NCBI GenBank assembly: GCA_020636325.1
Contig: JACJYC010000004.1
Location: 186,001 to 250,000 of the forward strand
Direction: 5' to 3'
Origin: Lewinellaceae bacterium
GTDB taxonomy: Bacteria > Bacteroidota > Bacteroidia > Chitinophagales > Saprospiraceae
DNA: 64,000 nucleotides
Shown: positions 15,802-23,966 of the stretch, piece by piece
How positions within the stretch are numbered: position 1 is the stretch's first letter
How the letters are laid out: every line of letters begins with the position of its first letter
The notes under the pieces: model-generated
What the model saw: only the letters and a program-made list of their open reading frames with translations
Databases searched by the model: none
Told to the model about the DNA's origin: nothing
Translations under genes and position numbers: made by a program

Positions 15802-17874
15802 TCACCAACTCAACAACTCCCGAATGCCTTTCTCCACCTGCTCCGCCGAAAGGATCATCGCCTTTTCCAACACCTCGTTCAATGGAATGGCCGGCATATT
15901 CTCCGATCCGATTGTGCGAACCGGTGCGTCCAGCCATTCAAAGCAATTCTCCTGGATCCTGGCGGCGATGCTCTGTGCAAAGGTGTTGTTTACCGGCTCT
16001 TCGGTCACGACCAATATGCGACCGTGCCGCCTGGCGCTTTCGTAAATCAGCGACTCATCCAAAGGGAATATAGTACGCAGGTCCAGAACTTCTACCCGGC
16101 CGTCAAAGGATTTTGCAGCATTAAGCGCCCAATGGACCCCCATCCCGTAAGTAACCACCAGCATGGATTCGCCGGCTTTCACCCGGGTTTCCTTCGCCGG
16201 CAGCGCAATCGCCGCTTTACCTAAAGGCAGGATGTAGTCGTCTGCAGGTTCGACCGTTTTGGCAGCGCCCGTACCCGGCACTTTAGACCAGTAAAGCCCC
16301 TTATGCTCCAATACCACCACCGGATTGGGGTCGTAATAAGCCGCCTTGAGCAAACCCTTCAGGTCGGCGCCGTTACTGGGATAGGCGATCTTGATCCCGT
16401 GGATATTGGCCAGTACGGATTCTACGCTGGAGGAATGATAAGGCCCGCCGCTGCCGTATGCGCCGATCGGCACGCGCAGCACCATACTCACCGGCCATTT
16501 GCCGTTGGACAGGTAATAAGACCGGCTGACCTCTGTGAACAATTGGTTCAACCCCGGCCAGATGTAATCGGCGAACTGGACCTCTACAATCGGCTTGAGT
16601 CCGACGGCCGACATGCCCACCGTACTTCCGACAATGAAGGCTTCCTGAATGGGCGTATTGAACACGCGGTCATCGCCGAATTTTTGCGCAAGGGTGGCGG
16701 CTTCCCGGAATACGCCCCCCAAACGGCCACCGACATCCTGCCCGTATAACAGGCATTCCGGGTGTTGCCGCATCAGCTCCTCGATGGCGTGCAGGGCGCA
16801 GTCCACCATAACGGTCGGCTGACCGTCAGCCGGCTTCCTCGTCCCGGATTCCGCTTTGACCGGGGTTGCTGCGAAATCGTACTTGAACAGATCCGCGGGT
16901 TCGGGGTCCGCTGCGGAGCTTGCCCGCTTGAAATCGGCTTCCACCTGACGAACAGCCTCCTCCTCCAGTTGATCCAGCGTGCTTTCCGTTATGCCTTCCT
17001 CCAACAGTGTTTGCCTGAAGGCCGGGAACGGATCCCTGGACCGGTGCTCTTCCAGGTCGTCCCGGTACCATTCCTTGCGGACGCCGGAGGTATGGTGATT
17101 GAGCAGCGGGACCTCTGCATGGACCAAAAACGGCCGCCGCTCCTTCCTCATTTTCCGGAACACGTTTTGGAAGGTTTTGTACGCATCCGTGAAATCCGTA
17201 CCGTCAATGCTGATCGCTTCAATACCGTGGAAACCCTGAATGAATTCAGCTGCGTGCTGGGCCCGGGTCTCGGCTGCGTTGGCGGAGATGTCCCAGCCAT
17301 TGTCCTGCACCAGGTACAGGATCGGGAGCTGTTTGAGCGCCGCCATCTGAAAAGCCTCGGAAACCTCTCCTTCCGTAATGGAGGCATCCCCGAAGGAACA
17401 AACGACCACCGGTGCATCAGTTTCCGCAGGGCGGTCAAGCCCGGTTTTCTCCCGGTACCGGATGCCCATGGCTATACCCGTGGTCGGGATCCCTTGCATG
17501 CCGGTCGCGGAACTTTGATGGATGATCCCGGGTTTATCCGGATCGTTGAGGCTGGGATGGCTGTAGTACGACCGGCCGCCGGAGAACGGATCGTCCCGCT
17601 TGGCCAGGAGCTGCAGCATCAAATCGTAGGGTTCCATACCTATGCCGAGCAGGATGGCGTCATCCCGGTAGTAGGGCGAAACCCAGTCCTGCGGCTTCAA
17701 TTGCAGGGCCAGGGCAAGCTGCACGGCTTCATGGCCCCTGCTTGTGGCGTGAACGTATTTGGAAACGAATTTGAAATGGGCTTCGTAAAGGTCGGTCATG
17801 GCTTTGGCGGTTGCCATTAGCTTGTAGGCCCGCAAAAGCACTGCACGGTTGATATTGGTTTTGGTTCGGTACAT
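15802..17874 (-). CDS. Fused alpha-ketoacid dehydrogenase E1 (alpha+beta)
   Basis: The 690 residues comprise an E1-alpha half (about 1-330) and an E1-beta half (about 345-690). The alpha half has the thiamine-diphosphate motif GDASITEGE ... VQDNGWDIS and GHEAVQLALALQL. The beta half has YGQDVGGRLGGVFREA, EVQFADYIWPGLNQL and RVPIGAYGSGGPYHSSSVE. The enzyme decarboxylates branched-chain 2-oxoacids (or pyruvate-like substrates) and feeds an E2 lipoyl core that is not encoded here. It is last in an operon with an 83-residue protein and an enoyl-CoA hydratase, which favours branched-chain amino-acid breakdown. Fused E1 proteins of this size are common in Bacteroidota. Confidence 0.87.
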   Translation of the reverse strand: MYRTKTNINRAVLLRAYKLMATAKAMTDLYEAHFKFVSKYVHATSRGHEAVQLALALQLKPQDWVSPYYRDDAILLGIGMEPYDLMLQLLAKRDDPFSGGRSYYSHPSLNDPDKPGIIHQSSATGMQGIPTTGIAMGIRYREKTGLDRPAETDAPVVVCSFGDASITEGEVSEAFQMAALKQLPILYLVQDNGWDISANAAETRAQHAAEFIQGFHGIEAISIDGTDFTDAYKTFQNVFRKMRKERRPFLVHAEVPLLNHHTSGVRKEWYRDDLEEHRSRDPFPAFRQTLLEEGITESTLDQLEEEAVRQVEADFKRASSAADPEPADLFKYDFAATPVKAESGTRKPADGQPTVMVDCALHAIEELMRQHPECLLYGQDVGGRLGGVFREAATLAQKFGDDRVFNTPIQEAFIVGSTVGMSAVGLKPIVEVQFADYIWPGLNQLFTEVSRSYYLSNGKWPVSMVLRVPIGAYGSGGPYHSSSVESVLANIHGIKIAYPSNGADLKGLLKAAYYDPNPVVVLEHKGLYWSKVPGTGAAKTVEPADDYILPLGKAAIALPAKETRVKAGESMLVVTYGMGVHWALNAAKSFDGRVEVLDLRTIFPLDESLIYESARRHGRILVVTEEPVNNTFAQSIAARIQENCFEWLDAPVRTIGSENMPAIPLNEVLEKAMILSAEQVEKGIRELLSW

Positions 17875-17895
17875 TTGGTTAAGGCATCAGACCGG

Positions 17896-18147
17896 CTATT
17901 CCGGCAAATCCGGCAACCGGTTCAGGTTTTTTATGTATCGGGCCTCGTCAAAAGGCTCATTGCTGCTTAAAGTGTCGGCGATGGCTACCGCAACGCAGGC
18001 CGAGATCATCTTTTTGCTGTCCTGGCGGCTGTATCCCGCTTGCTCAAGGCGCTCCAGGGTCAGCCGCGTTTCCGCAGGATCATCCATCCGGAGTTGGTTT
18101 TCCACGACTTCCAGAAATTGAGCCTGCAGGATTTCATTGATAGACAT
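17896..18147 (-). CDS. Small conserved cytoplasmic protein (83 aa)
   Basis: The product is short and acidic (starts MSINEILQAQFLEVVENQLR, later GYSRQDSKKMISACVAVAIADTL). It has no signal peptide or membrane segment and is predicted all-helical. I recall similar small proteins beside metabolic genes in Bacteroidota but cannot name a function. It sits 6 nt after the enoyl-CoA hydratase stop and 21 nt before the E1 start, so it is clearly part of that operon. Confidence 0.7.
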   Translation of the reverse strand: MSINEILQAQFLEVVENQLRMDDPAETRLTLERLEQAGYSRQDSKKMISACVAVAIADTLSSNEPFDEARYIKNLNRLPDLPE

Positions 18148-18153
18148 GTCCGT

Positions 18154-18927
18154 TCAGTTTCTGTTTTTAAAAGAATCGATAGCCTTTCTCGCCGGTTCGG
18201 TCAGGACCAGCCTGCCGCTGACGGCAGCCCGTTCGGCCAGCAGGTCATCCCAATGTTCGCATCCCCGCCAGAGCATCCGCTTGATTTCAAGCATGGCCTC
18301 CGGGCTGTAGCCCGACAACGTGCCGGCCAAATGCGCGATGTAAGCATCGGTTTGTTCCACGGTCGGGAACACTTCGGCAAAAAGCCCGTATGCCTTTGCC
18401 CACTCCGCTGTCCGCCACTCTCCGGCGTTTATCGCCAATTGGGAAAAGGCGGAAAGACCGAGTTTTCGCTCCACGGCCGGGCCTACCACGAACGGCCCGA
18501 TCCCGATCGCAAGCTCACTCAGTTTGACGGAGGCAAAATGGCTGGCAATGCAGTAATCCGTAGCCGCCGCCAAACCGACGCCGCCGCCGATGGCTTTGCC
18601 TTGTACCCGGCCGACAATCAGCTTCGGGCACTTGCGCATGGCGTTGATCACCCGGGCAAAACCCATGAAAAAGGCCTTACCCTCCTCAAAGGTCCGGATA
18701 GCCTGAAGTTCGTCAAAACTGGCTCCGGCGCAGAAGGTCCGGTCTCCTTCACTTTGGAGAACAATTACCCGGGCAAAATCGTTCTGCCCGGCTTCGGTTA
18801 TTGCCGCTTCGAGTTGCGCCAGTAAATAACCCGGCATGGAGTTGTGGGCGGGATGGAAAAAGGTAATTGTTGCAATCCCCTTATTCAGTGAAGTGGTGAT
18901 TTTTCCGGTTCCTGTTGCTGATGACAT
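18154..18927 (-). CDS. Enoyl-CoA hydratase/isomerase (possibly methylglutaconyl-CoA hydratase)
   Basis: This 257-residue crotonase-fold protein has the oxyanion-hole segments FCAGASFDEL and GKAIGGGVGLAAATDYCIAS, followed by KLSELAIGIGPFVVGPAV. The glutamate usually present at the second acidic position appears as E in KLSELAIGI. It is first in an operon with a branched-chain-type dehydrogenase E1. That suggests leucine degradation, where methylglutaconyl-CoA hydratase acts, but general enoyl-CoA hydratase activity is equally possible. Its promoter is overlapped by a FadR/TetR-like palindrome, consistent with acyl-CoA-responsive control. Confidence 0.82.
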   Translation of the reverse strand: MSSATGTGKITTSLNKGIATITFFHPAHNSMPGYLLAQLEAAITEAGQNDFARVIVLQSEGDRTFCAGASFDELQAIRTFEEGKAFFMGFARVINAMRKCPKLIVGRVQGKAIGGGVGLAAATDYCIASHFASVKLSELAIGIGPFVVGPAVERKLGLSAFSQLAINAGEWRTAEWAKAYGLFAEVFPTVEQTDAYIAHLAGTLSGYSPEAMLEIKRMLWRGCEHWDDLLAERAAVSGRLVLTEPARKAIDSFKNRN

Positions 18928-18948
18928 GCGAATGAATGTTCGTTCGCA
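18927..18948. promoter_or_regulatory. FadR/TetR-like operator palindrome
   Basis: The 22-bp near-palindrome has outer arms TGCGAA/TTCGCA and an inner ATGAATGTTCGT core; 18 of 22 positions are symmetric. Its GAATGAA-N2-TTCGTTC pattern resembles operators of TetR-type acyl-CoA regulators (for example the Bacillus FadR box built on TGAATGA/TCATTCA). It touches the start codon of the enoyl-CoA hydratase and overlaps the -7 box, so a bound protein should block initiation. Confidence 0.55.
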
Positions 18949-18954
18949 AAGGTA
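18947..18954 (-). promoter_or_regulatory. -7 promoter box (TACCTTTG)
   Basis: TACCTTTG on the minus strand fits TAnnTTTG and predicts a very short leader (about 13-15 nt) for the hydratase operon. No clear -33 TTG is present, which would suit an activated or weak promoter. Confidence 0.45.
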
Positions 18955-19076
18955 GTAAAAAGGAATAAAAAACCGGAGTCGACGGCTTAAAGATGGTTGT
19001 ACCTGCCCTTGCGAGCCAGGTTCCCGCCGTCAACCCCGGAATTTCTAAAAAACCTACTTGATACTACTTGATTGGG

Positions 19077-21446
19077 TTATTGTCCGGATACTTTGATGAA
19101 CCGGCCGGTGTACAACCTGCCTTTTTCATCTGCCAGCCGGACGAAATAAAGTCCTGGGGCTAAAGGCCCTATATCCAATCTCTCAAAGCTTGTCAATTTG
19201 TTTTTCCAGCTTCCGGCTATTTCCTGGCCATCGGCGTTGAATACCTCGACCCTTGCGCCTTCCGTGACCTCCAACCCGCTGATGTTCAATTCCGCTGTCG
19301 CCGGATTGGGGGCCAGCATGAGTTCACCTGATCCGGCCGGGACATAGACCCCGGAGACGGGCGAATAGCTGTATTGGCCGTCGAAATCCACCTGCCGGAG
19401 CCGGTAGTAGTTCATGCCGGCGGCCGGCGACTCATCCCGGAGGCTGTACGCCAGGATGCGGTCCGATTCCCCCGCGCCTTTTACGCGACCGATCTCCTCG
19501 AAGGCTCTGCCGTCGGTGCTGCGTTCCACGGCCATGAAATCGTTGTTGTGCTCGCTGGCCGTCGACCAGGTCACCAATACCTTTTTCCCTTCCGCCAGCC
19601 GGGCATCAAAAGCGATCAGGGTTATGGGCAGTACCGTCTGGTTGGCATTCAGGGTACCGATCGACATCGGCACCATCATGTTCCAGTTGAGGTCCTGAGG
19701 GCAGGCCCCTTCGCCCTCCAGCTGCAGGGAGGTGCCCGCCTCGAAGGCGGCACTCTCGAAAGCGCCGGACCCGTTGGATTGCACGATCAGCGTGGAGGTC
19801 ATTCCGGCTGCGGCGCCGTCGATCGCCGTGAAGGCATTCCGGTATCCCAGGAATTGCACGACGGTCTGGGTAATGGTATTGTAAAGTGCAATACCCCCTG
19901 ATCCGTCGGCCATTCCTGGAACCGGAAACCACAAGGCTCCGTAACCATTGCCTTCATTGTCAATGCGGTCATACAGAGGCAAAACCAGGTACAATTGCCC
20001 TTGGGACGGGCTGATTGTCTCATAAAAAAGCAACTCATAGCCGTCGAGGCTGAAATTTGCGGGGCCGGCGATCTCTACCCCTTCGTCAACGTCCTCGCCG
20101 TTATTCTCATAATGGATCTCATTGATGAACACCACATCATGACCGCCCAGATCGGGGCAGCCGTCAAACGGTACGGCATCCAGCTCAATACCCGGACTCC
20201 AGTTGAAATTCCGCCGGGCAAAAATCCTGACGAAATACTTCGTCTCGTTGTCCAGTCCGGTGATCGTGACCGTGCCGCCGCTGCCCAGATATGCCGGGAA
20301 CTCGTCGCCCGGAAAATCACCGGAAGGATCGGAACCCATCCCGAAAACAGGATTGGCGGCATATTGCCCGCCGTTGCCGGAAGGAACGCCGGTGATCGGG
20401 TGGGTCGAAACCACCGCCAGTATCTGGTCGAAACAGTCGGGTGTTGTCCAGGACAGGCTGAGTTTTCCGTCTGAAGCAAAGCTCAGGGTGTCCTTTACGT
20501 CGCCGGGGTGCAGGCACTGCATGAATACGTCGAGCAGGCTGGGACCGGCCAGGTTGTAACAATAATCCGTGGAATTATAAGGAAACAAAGTGCAATAGTA
20601 GTGCGCACCTTCTTCCAGGTTTTCAACCGGGATAGTGGTATTCCAGGGGCCGGCGTAAACCACGAATGCGCTCCCGTTCAAGGCACTGCCGTCGCCAAAA
20701 ACCGGATCGCCGGTGTATATTTCCCCGTTGCAGGGTTTGCCGCTCACGGCCTGCCCTTTTTGCATGACCACCAGGCAGCCGTCTCCCAGGCCGGAACCCA
20801 GATGGAGATCCAGGGAGTTCAAACCGATATTGACTGCCGAAAGGCTGCCCGCCAATGGGGGAGGTGTGCACGCCGCCGTGACCGAACCCAGCAATCTGAC
20901 GTTCTTCAGGTACCAGAATCCGTTTCCGGATTCGCTGGCATAGGCATACCACCGGAAACAAAGCTGATCGGCGTTGCAACCGCTGGCCGGAAGGCTGGTC
21001 AGGGTATGGGTTCGCTCGTGCGGATCGTCCGGCACCGCGATGGAATCCAGTCGGGTAGCGGTAACAAACCCGTCGGAAGAATACCAGATCTCGAATGCCC
21101 TGGGGCCGACGCCTGTGCGGCTTTCGGAAAATTCCAGGCCGGTTATATCCACCGTACGGCCTGCATTGGGGATCAGGCAGACCTCCAGGTAATCCTGGGA
21201 AGATTTTTCATCACCGAGCGACCACCCCCTGGCGCCGCCGCCGTTTGCATTGAACTGCAGACCGCTGACGCCGTTTCCGCGTTGGAGAACAGTTGCCGAC
21301 AAGCCCGTTTGCACATTGACGGCATGGTCTTGGTTGGCATTGTCCAGCGGCCACTTCGCCAGATTCTGACTCTGAACAGGCCGGCTGATCGAAAAAACCA
21401 GTAACAGAATGAGGCCGGCATCTAAAATTGTGCGATTGAATTGCAT
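19077..21446 (-). CDS. Large T9SS-secreted protein with lamin-tail-like and Fn3-like modules
   Basis: The 789-residue product starts with a signal-like segment (residues 8-26, LDAGLILLLVFSISRPVQSQ). Residues about 30-190 are a jelly-roll-like domain common in secreted Bacteroidota proteins (WSLGDEKSSQDYLEVCL ... FEIWYSSDGF). A lamin-tail-like part begins at VVFINEIHYENNGEDVDEGVEI. Before the end is the frequent ITLIAFDARLAEGKKVLVTW ... NYYRLRQVDFDGQYSYSP module. The last 80 residues (MLAPNPATAELNISG ... GLYFVRLADEKGRLYTGRF) form a type A T9SS sorting domain. No catalytic domain is visible; an adhesive or structural role is inferred. Confidence 0.82.
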   Translation of the reverse strand: MQFNRTILDAGLILLLVFSISRPVQSQNLAKWPLDNANQDHAVNVQTGLSATVLQRGNGVSGLQFNANGGGARGWSLGDEKSSQDYLEVCLIPNAGRTVDITGLEFSESRTGVGPRAFEIWYSSDGFVTATRLDSIAVPDDPHERTHTLTSLPASGCNADQLCFRWYAYASESGNGFWYLKNVRLLGSVTAACTPPPLAGSLSAVNIGLNSLDLHLGSGLGDGCLVVMQKGQAVSGKPCNGEIYTGDPVFGDGSALNGSAFVVYAGPWNTTIPVENLEEGAHYYCTLFPYNSTDYCYNLAGPSLLDVFMQCLHPGDVKDTLSFASDGKLSLSWTTPDCFDQILAVVSTHPITGVPSGNGGQYAANPVFGMGSDPSGDFPGDEFPAYLGSGGTVTITGLDNETKYFVRIFARRNFNWSPGIELDAVPFDGCPDLGGHDVVFINEIHYENNGEDVDEGVEIAGPANFSLDGYELLFYETISPSQGQLYLVLPLYDRIDNEGNGYGALWFPVPGMADGSGGIALYNTITQTVVQFLGYRNAFTAIDGAAAGMTSTLIVQSNGSGAFESAAFEAGTSLQLEGEGACPQDLNWNMMVPMSIGTLNANQTVLPITLIAFDARLAEGKKVLVTWSTASEHNNDFMAVERSTDGRAFEEIGRVKGAGESDRILAYSLRDESPAAGMNYYRLRQVDFDGQYSYSPVSGVYVPAGSGELMLAPNPATAELNISGLEVTEGARVEVFNADGQEIAGSWKNKLTSFERLDIGPLAPGLYFVRLADEKGRLYTGRFIKVSGQ

Positions 21447-21674
21447 GTATGTCAGGGATTATAATTCAAAAATCACTTGCGTAAATCTTTAAAGTCGGAT
21501 CGCTTCCGCCCTGCAAATCGCACGCAGGGGGATTTCGGTTTGAAAAGGGAATGCTGACCCGGATTCAGGTCATTTGCACACCACTGATAGCGGCTCGGTT
21601 GTAAAGGAAATCTTAAGAAGTTGCTTTAGTGCTCAACGGCTGGGCTGACAAAGGAGATTGTTCGCTTTTTATAA

Positions 21675-21706
21675 GTAAACGGTCGATTACAATTGGTAAA
21701 CGGTCG
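21675..21706. promoter_or_regulatory. Paired 11-bp direct repeats, 21-bp period (LytTR-like site)
   Basis: gtaaacggtcg occurs at 21675-21685 and again at 21696-21706. On the minus strand each half reads CGACCGTTTAC, close to the LytTR response-regulator half-site [TA][AC][CA]GTTN[AG][TG]. LytTR sites are typically two direct repeats about two helical turns apart, as here. The pair lies about 230 bp upstream of the large T9SS-protein gene, in a 405-bp gap that otherwise holds only AT-rich DNA and a hairpin. Confidence 0.45.
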
Positions 21707-21786
21707 TTTTTATGAGGTAAAGGTAGTTTATTTTAAAAAACATATCAACTTTTTTTTAAAAAAATATTGTTTTGGACCTAAAATGA

Positions 21787-21819
21787 GGACGCCGGCAGGG
21801 ATAAACTCCCGCCGGCGCC
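21787..21819 (-). terminator. Hairpin terminator after the barrel gene
   Basis: A GC-rich stem (GGCGCCGGCGGGA paired with a near-complement ending GCCGGCGTCC) closes around TTTA just downstream of the barrel gene that ends at 21852. T-rich sequence follows on the minus strand. Confidence 0.55.
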
Positions 21820-21851
21820 TTGAAATTCAACTACTATGGTAATAACTTTTA

Positions 21852-22421
21852 TTAGAACAGAATTCCGGCCGATAGGAACAGGATATTGCTCTTGGCCTCG
21901 ATATTCTTATTGGAGAAGACATTGTTCAACCCGAATTCATACTGGAGGTCAAGCGAAATGATGCCCAGGTCCAGGCCGGTACCGACATTGAAACCCCAGC
22001 GGACGTCGTTGAAGGCATTGTCTTCGAACCCGGGTAAGCCGTCATCTGTGCTGAGAATAAAAGCCGCACTGGGGCCGGTAAACAGCCTGAATCCCAACCG
22101 GTCGCCGGAGATGAAGTCGCCCCCGATATACAACGGGATCCTTACACCCTCCATCTTGACGTCGTAGTCAAATAAACCGCCGATGCCTTCAAATCTTGAA
22201 TTATAACGGAAGTACTGACCCCCGATGGACACATAGAATTTGTCGCCCGACCGGATGTCGGCTCCGATATGGAAGCCGGACTTGCCGTTGAATTCGCCGT
22301 CGTCATAGTTTTCGTCGAAATTGAAAAGGTTGACGCCGACCTTGGGGATGATTCTCGTTTGGGCTGATAATGCAAAGGCGGTACCTGCGATAAGGCTGAT
22401 GATTAACAGGATCTTTTTCAT
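21852..22421 (-). CDS. Outer-membrane beta-barrel protein (PorT-like)
   Basis: The 189-residue product has a signal peptide (MKKILLIISLIAGTAFALSAQ) and a series of alternating amphipathic strands ending in LFLSAGILF, with a terminal aromatic typical of barrel insertion signals. Motifs PKVGVNLFNFDE, HIGADIRSGDKFYVSIGGQYF and GFNVGTGLDLGIISLDLQYEFGL match the small outer-membrane beta-barrel (PorT-like, eight-strand) family. It is a paralogue of the gene at 51498-52091, sharing PKVGVN, a D(I/L)RSG turn and the GLN(N/D) ending. The substrate or partner is unknown. Confidence 0.8.
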   Translation of the reverse strand: MKKILLIISLIAGTAFALSAQTRIIPKVGVNLFNFDENYDDGEFNGKSGFHIGADIRSGDKFYVSIGGQYFRYNSRFEGIGGLFDYDVKMEGVRIPLYIGGDFISGDRLGFRLFTGPSAAFILSTDDGLPGFEDNAFNDVRWGFNVGTGLDLGIISLDLQYEFGLNNVFSNKNIEAKSNILFLSAGILF

Positions 22422-22479
22422 ATATGTTTTTAGTTTATGTTAGTTAACAATGAATTTTGGCGATTGTTCGGAAAGGGCG

Positions 22480-22644
22480 TCATACCCTCCGGATCCCGCC
22501 GAAAATCAGGGTTAACAAGAACAGGACGATGAAAATGTAGAAAACTACTTTGGCAATGGCCATGGCGCCCGAAGCGATACCGCCGAAGCCGAACAGCGCG
22601 GCAATAATGGCGATAATGAAAAAGGAAAGAGCTAATCGTAGCAT
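22480..22644 (-). CDS. DUF1328 small membrane protein
   Basis: The start at 22644 gives a 54-residue protein, MLRLALSFFIIAIIAALFGF then GGIASGAMAIAKVVFYIFIV, ending FGGIRRV. It has two membrane helices with the conserved FGFGGIA segment between them. This is the DUF1328 (YtjA-like) family of stress-associated small membrane proteins; their biochemical role is not known. It sits with other small envelope and stress-type genes (22864, 23333). Confidence 0.82.
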   Translation of the reverse strand: MLRLALSFFIIAIIAALFGFGGIASGAMAIAKVVFYIFIVLFLLTLIFGGIRRV

Positions 22645-22709
22645 GATGAAAGTTTTTATTTGGTTATTGGAATGATTACCGCATTTGAATGGTCCGGGGC
22701 CGGTGAAAG

Positions 22710-22736
22710 GCCGGCGCATCGGTTTGATGCGCCGGC
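22710..22736 (-). terminator. Perfect GC hairpin
   Basis: GCCGGCGCATC pairs perfectly with GATGCGCCGGC across a 5-nt loop. It lies between the small gene ending at 22864 and the DUF1328 gene. No long T tract follows, so it may be an inefficient terminator or an mRNA-stabilising hairpin. Confidence 0.5.
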
Positions 22737-22863
22737 GTTTGAAATTACACCTAAGAACCCTATTCTAAAAGAAACTTTTCTGGTCAGGGGCTTCTGTAGT
22801 AAAACCCTTTTGGACGTCTCGTGTTCGGTAGACCGGCCGCCCAAAAGGGAATTCCGCAGGCAT

Positions 22864-23208
22864 TTATCCGGCCATTTTTTTGTTGATGCGGAATTCGCCG
22901 GTCTCCTTGATTCTGACCTTCGATATGAAATTCAACATCTTGTGATCGGCATAGGCGCCGTAAGAGGACGTCAGCGTACCCCTTCTGCCGTCGTTGGATT
23001 CGATGGCAAAAACGATAGACATGTCGCTGGGGTTGCTCTCGCCCTCAAACCGGTGGTATTCCACGATCGTCATTTCATCTGCCGAATACTGTCTGCCGGT
23101 TTCGATGCCGTGCATCTGGTCTTCCTCGAATTTGTAGTTGTCGGTATAGCCTCTTTGCTGAAGGCTGGCGAGCGCATCTACCAACGTGTCGTATTTATAG
23201 AATTTCAT
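22864..23208 (-). CDS. Small conserved Bacteroidota protein (unknown function)
   Basis: This 114-residue cytoplasmic protein opens MKFYKYDTLVDALASLQQRG and has VEYHRFEGESNPSDMSIVFA followed by IESNDGRRGTL, SSYGAYAD and KVRI near the end. The FEG(E/D)SNP and AIES.DG motifs define a small family that is frequent in Bacteroidota and often misnamed phosphoribosylpyrophosphate synthetase. It has no PRPP-synthetase motifs, so I give no function. Neighbouring small membrane and lipoprotein genes suggest an envelope or stress setting. Confidence 0.7.
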   Translation of the reverse strand: MKFYKYDTLVDALASLQQRGYTDNYKFEEDQMHGIETGRQYSADEMTIVEYHRFEGESNPSDMSIVFAIESNDGRRGTLTSSYGAYADHKMLNFISKVRIKETGEFRINKKMAG

Positions 23209-23332
23209 GGCAGTTTTTATTTTGATTCTTCTCTAAAACAAGCTCGCGGCATCCAGGTTCGGTCGGTTTTGGGAATGAAAGAATCCGAACACGCCGGCCG
23301 GAATGGGGGTTTAAATGGAAAATCCAAAAACC

Positions 23333-23740
23333 ATGAAACAATCAAAATTTCTATTGGCGGCTTTGGTGCTGCTGATCGGTTTTACCGTCTTTTCCTGCAC
23401 CAACTCAAGCCGCAATGACCTGGAAGATGCCGGGGAAAAGATCTCCGATGCCGTTAAAAAGGACAAGGAAACGGTCTCTGATGAACTCAGGAAGACCAAA
23501 CTGGCCATCAATGAGAAAATGGCCGACCTCCGCATCCGCCTTGACAACGCAACGGATGAAACAAAGGCCGATATCAACCGGCAGTTGAATGAGCTGGACC
23601 AATGGTCCAAAGAGGTGGATCAGAAAATGGATCGCCTCGGTGAACAAGTAGACGACGGCTGGGACGCCTTTAAGGCCGATGTTCAGGAAACCATCAGAAA
23701 AATTGATGATAACCTGAAAGCATCCAACGATAACGGCTGA
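23333..23740 (+). CDS. Small coiled-coil lipoprotein
   Basis: The start at 23333 (MKQSKFLLAALVLLIGFTVFSC) gives a lipoprotein signal with a lipobox ending VFSC; an earlier in-frame ATG at 23315 is less likely. The mature 115 residues are highly charged and heptad-like (DAVKKDKETVSDELRKTKLA, NRQLNELDQWSKEVDQKMDR), predicted as a long helical coiled coil. No family is recognised; an apolipoprotein- or YtxH-like envelope stress role is possible. It is divergent from the small genes upstream. Confidence 0.72.
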   Translation: MKQSKFLLAALVLLIGFTVFSCTNSSRNDLEDAGEKISDAVKKDKETVSDELRKTKLAINEKMADLRIRLDNATDETKADINRQLNELDQWSKEVDQKMDRLGEQVDDGWDAFKADVQETIRKIDDNLKASNDNG

Positions 23741-23853
23741 TAATAGCAGGTTTCTTTAACCGTGCGGCCGGGGTGGTTAAGGATCGTTGAATTAATAAGT
23801 GTCGCTTTTGATAGGTCAGGCATTTTGGTCCTAGCCAAGGCATGGGTTCCCGA

Positions 23854-23871
23854 CCTTAGCCAAAGCTAAGG
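23854..23871. other. Perfect short hairpin CCTTAGC-CAAA-GCTAAGG
   Basis: A 7-bp perfect stem with a 4-nt loop lies in the 225-bp gap between convergent genes. No T tract follows. A tRNA was looked for here and is not present. Confidence 0.4.
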
Positions 23872-23945
23872 GAGGCGGTTCCATAACGCCGGATAGGGGC
23901 AAAAGGCCTCCTAGGAAAGTGGACAGTTATTATTTCAGCGGTCCT

Positions 23946-23966
23946 AAAGCCCCGGCTTTTTTATTT
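23946..23966 (+). terminator. Short hairpin with T tract
   Basis: AAAGC-CCCG-GCTTT is followed by TTTTATTTT at the end of the convergent gap. It can terminate the plus-strand lipoprotein transcript, although it is about 205 bp past the stop codon. Confidence 0.45.

Noticed and set aside
23741..23965. Possible tRNA or small RNA in the gap
   Set aside because: There is a short perfect hairpin, but no cloverleaf, CCA end or known RNA motif.
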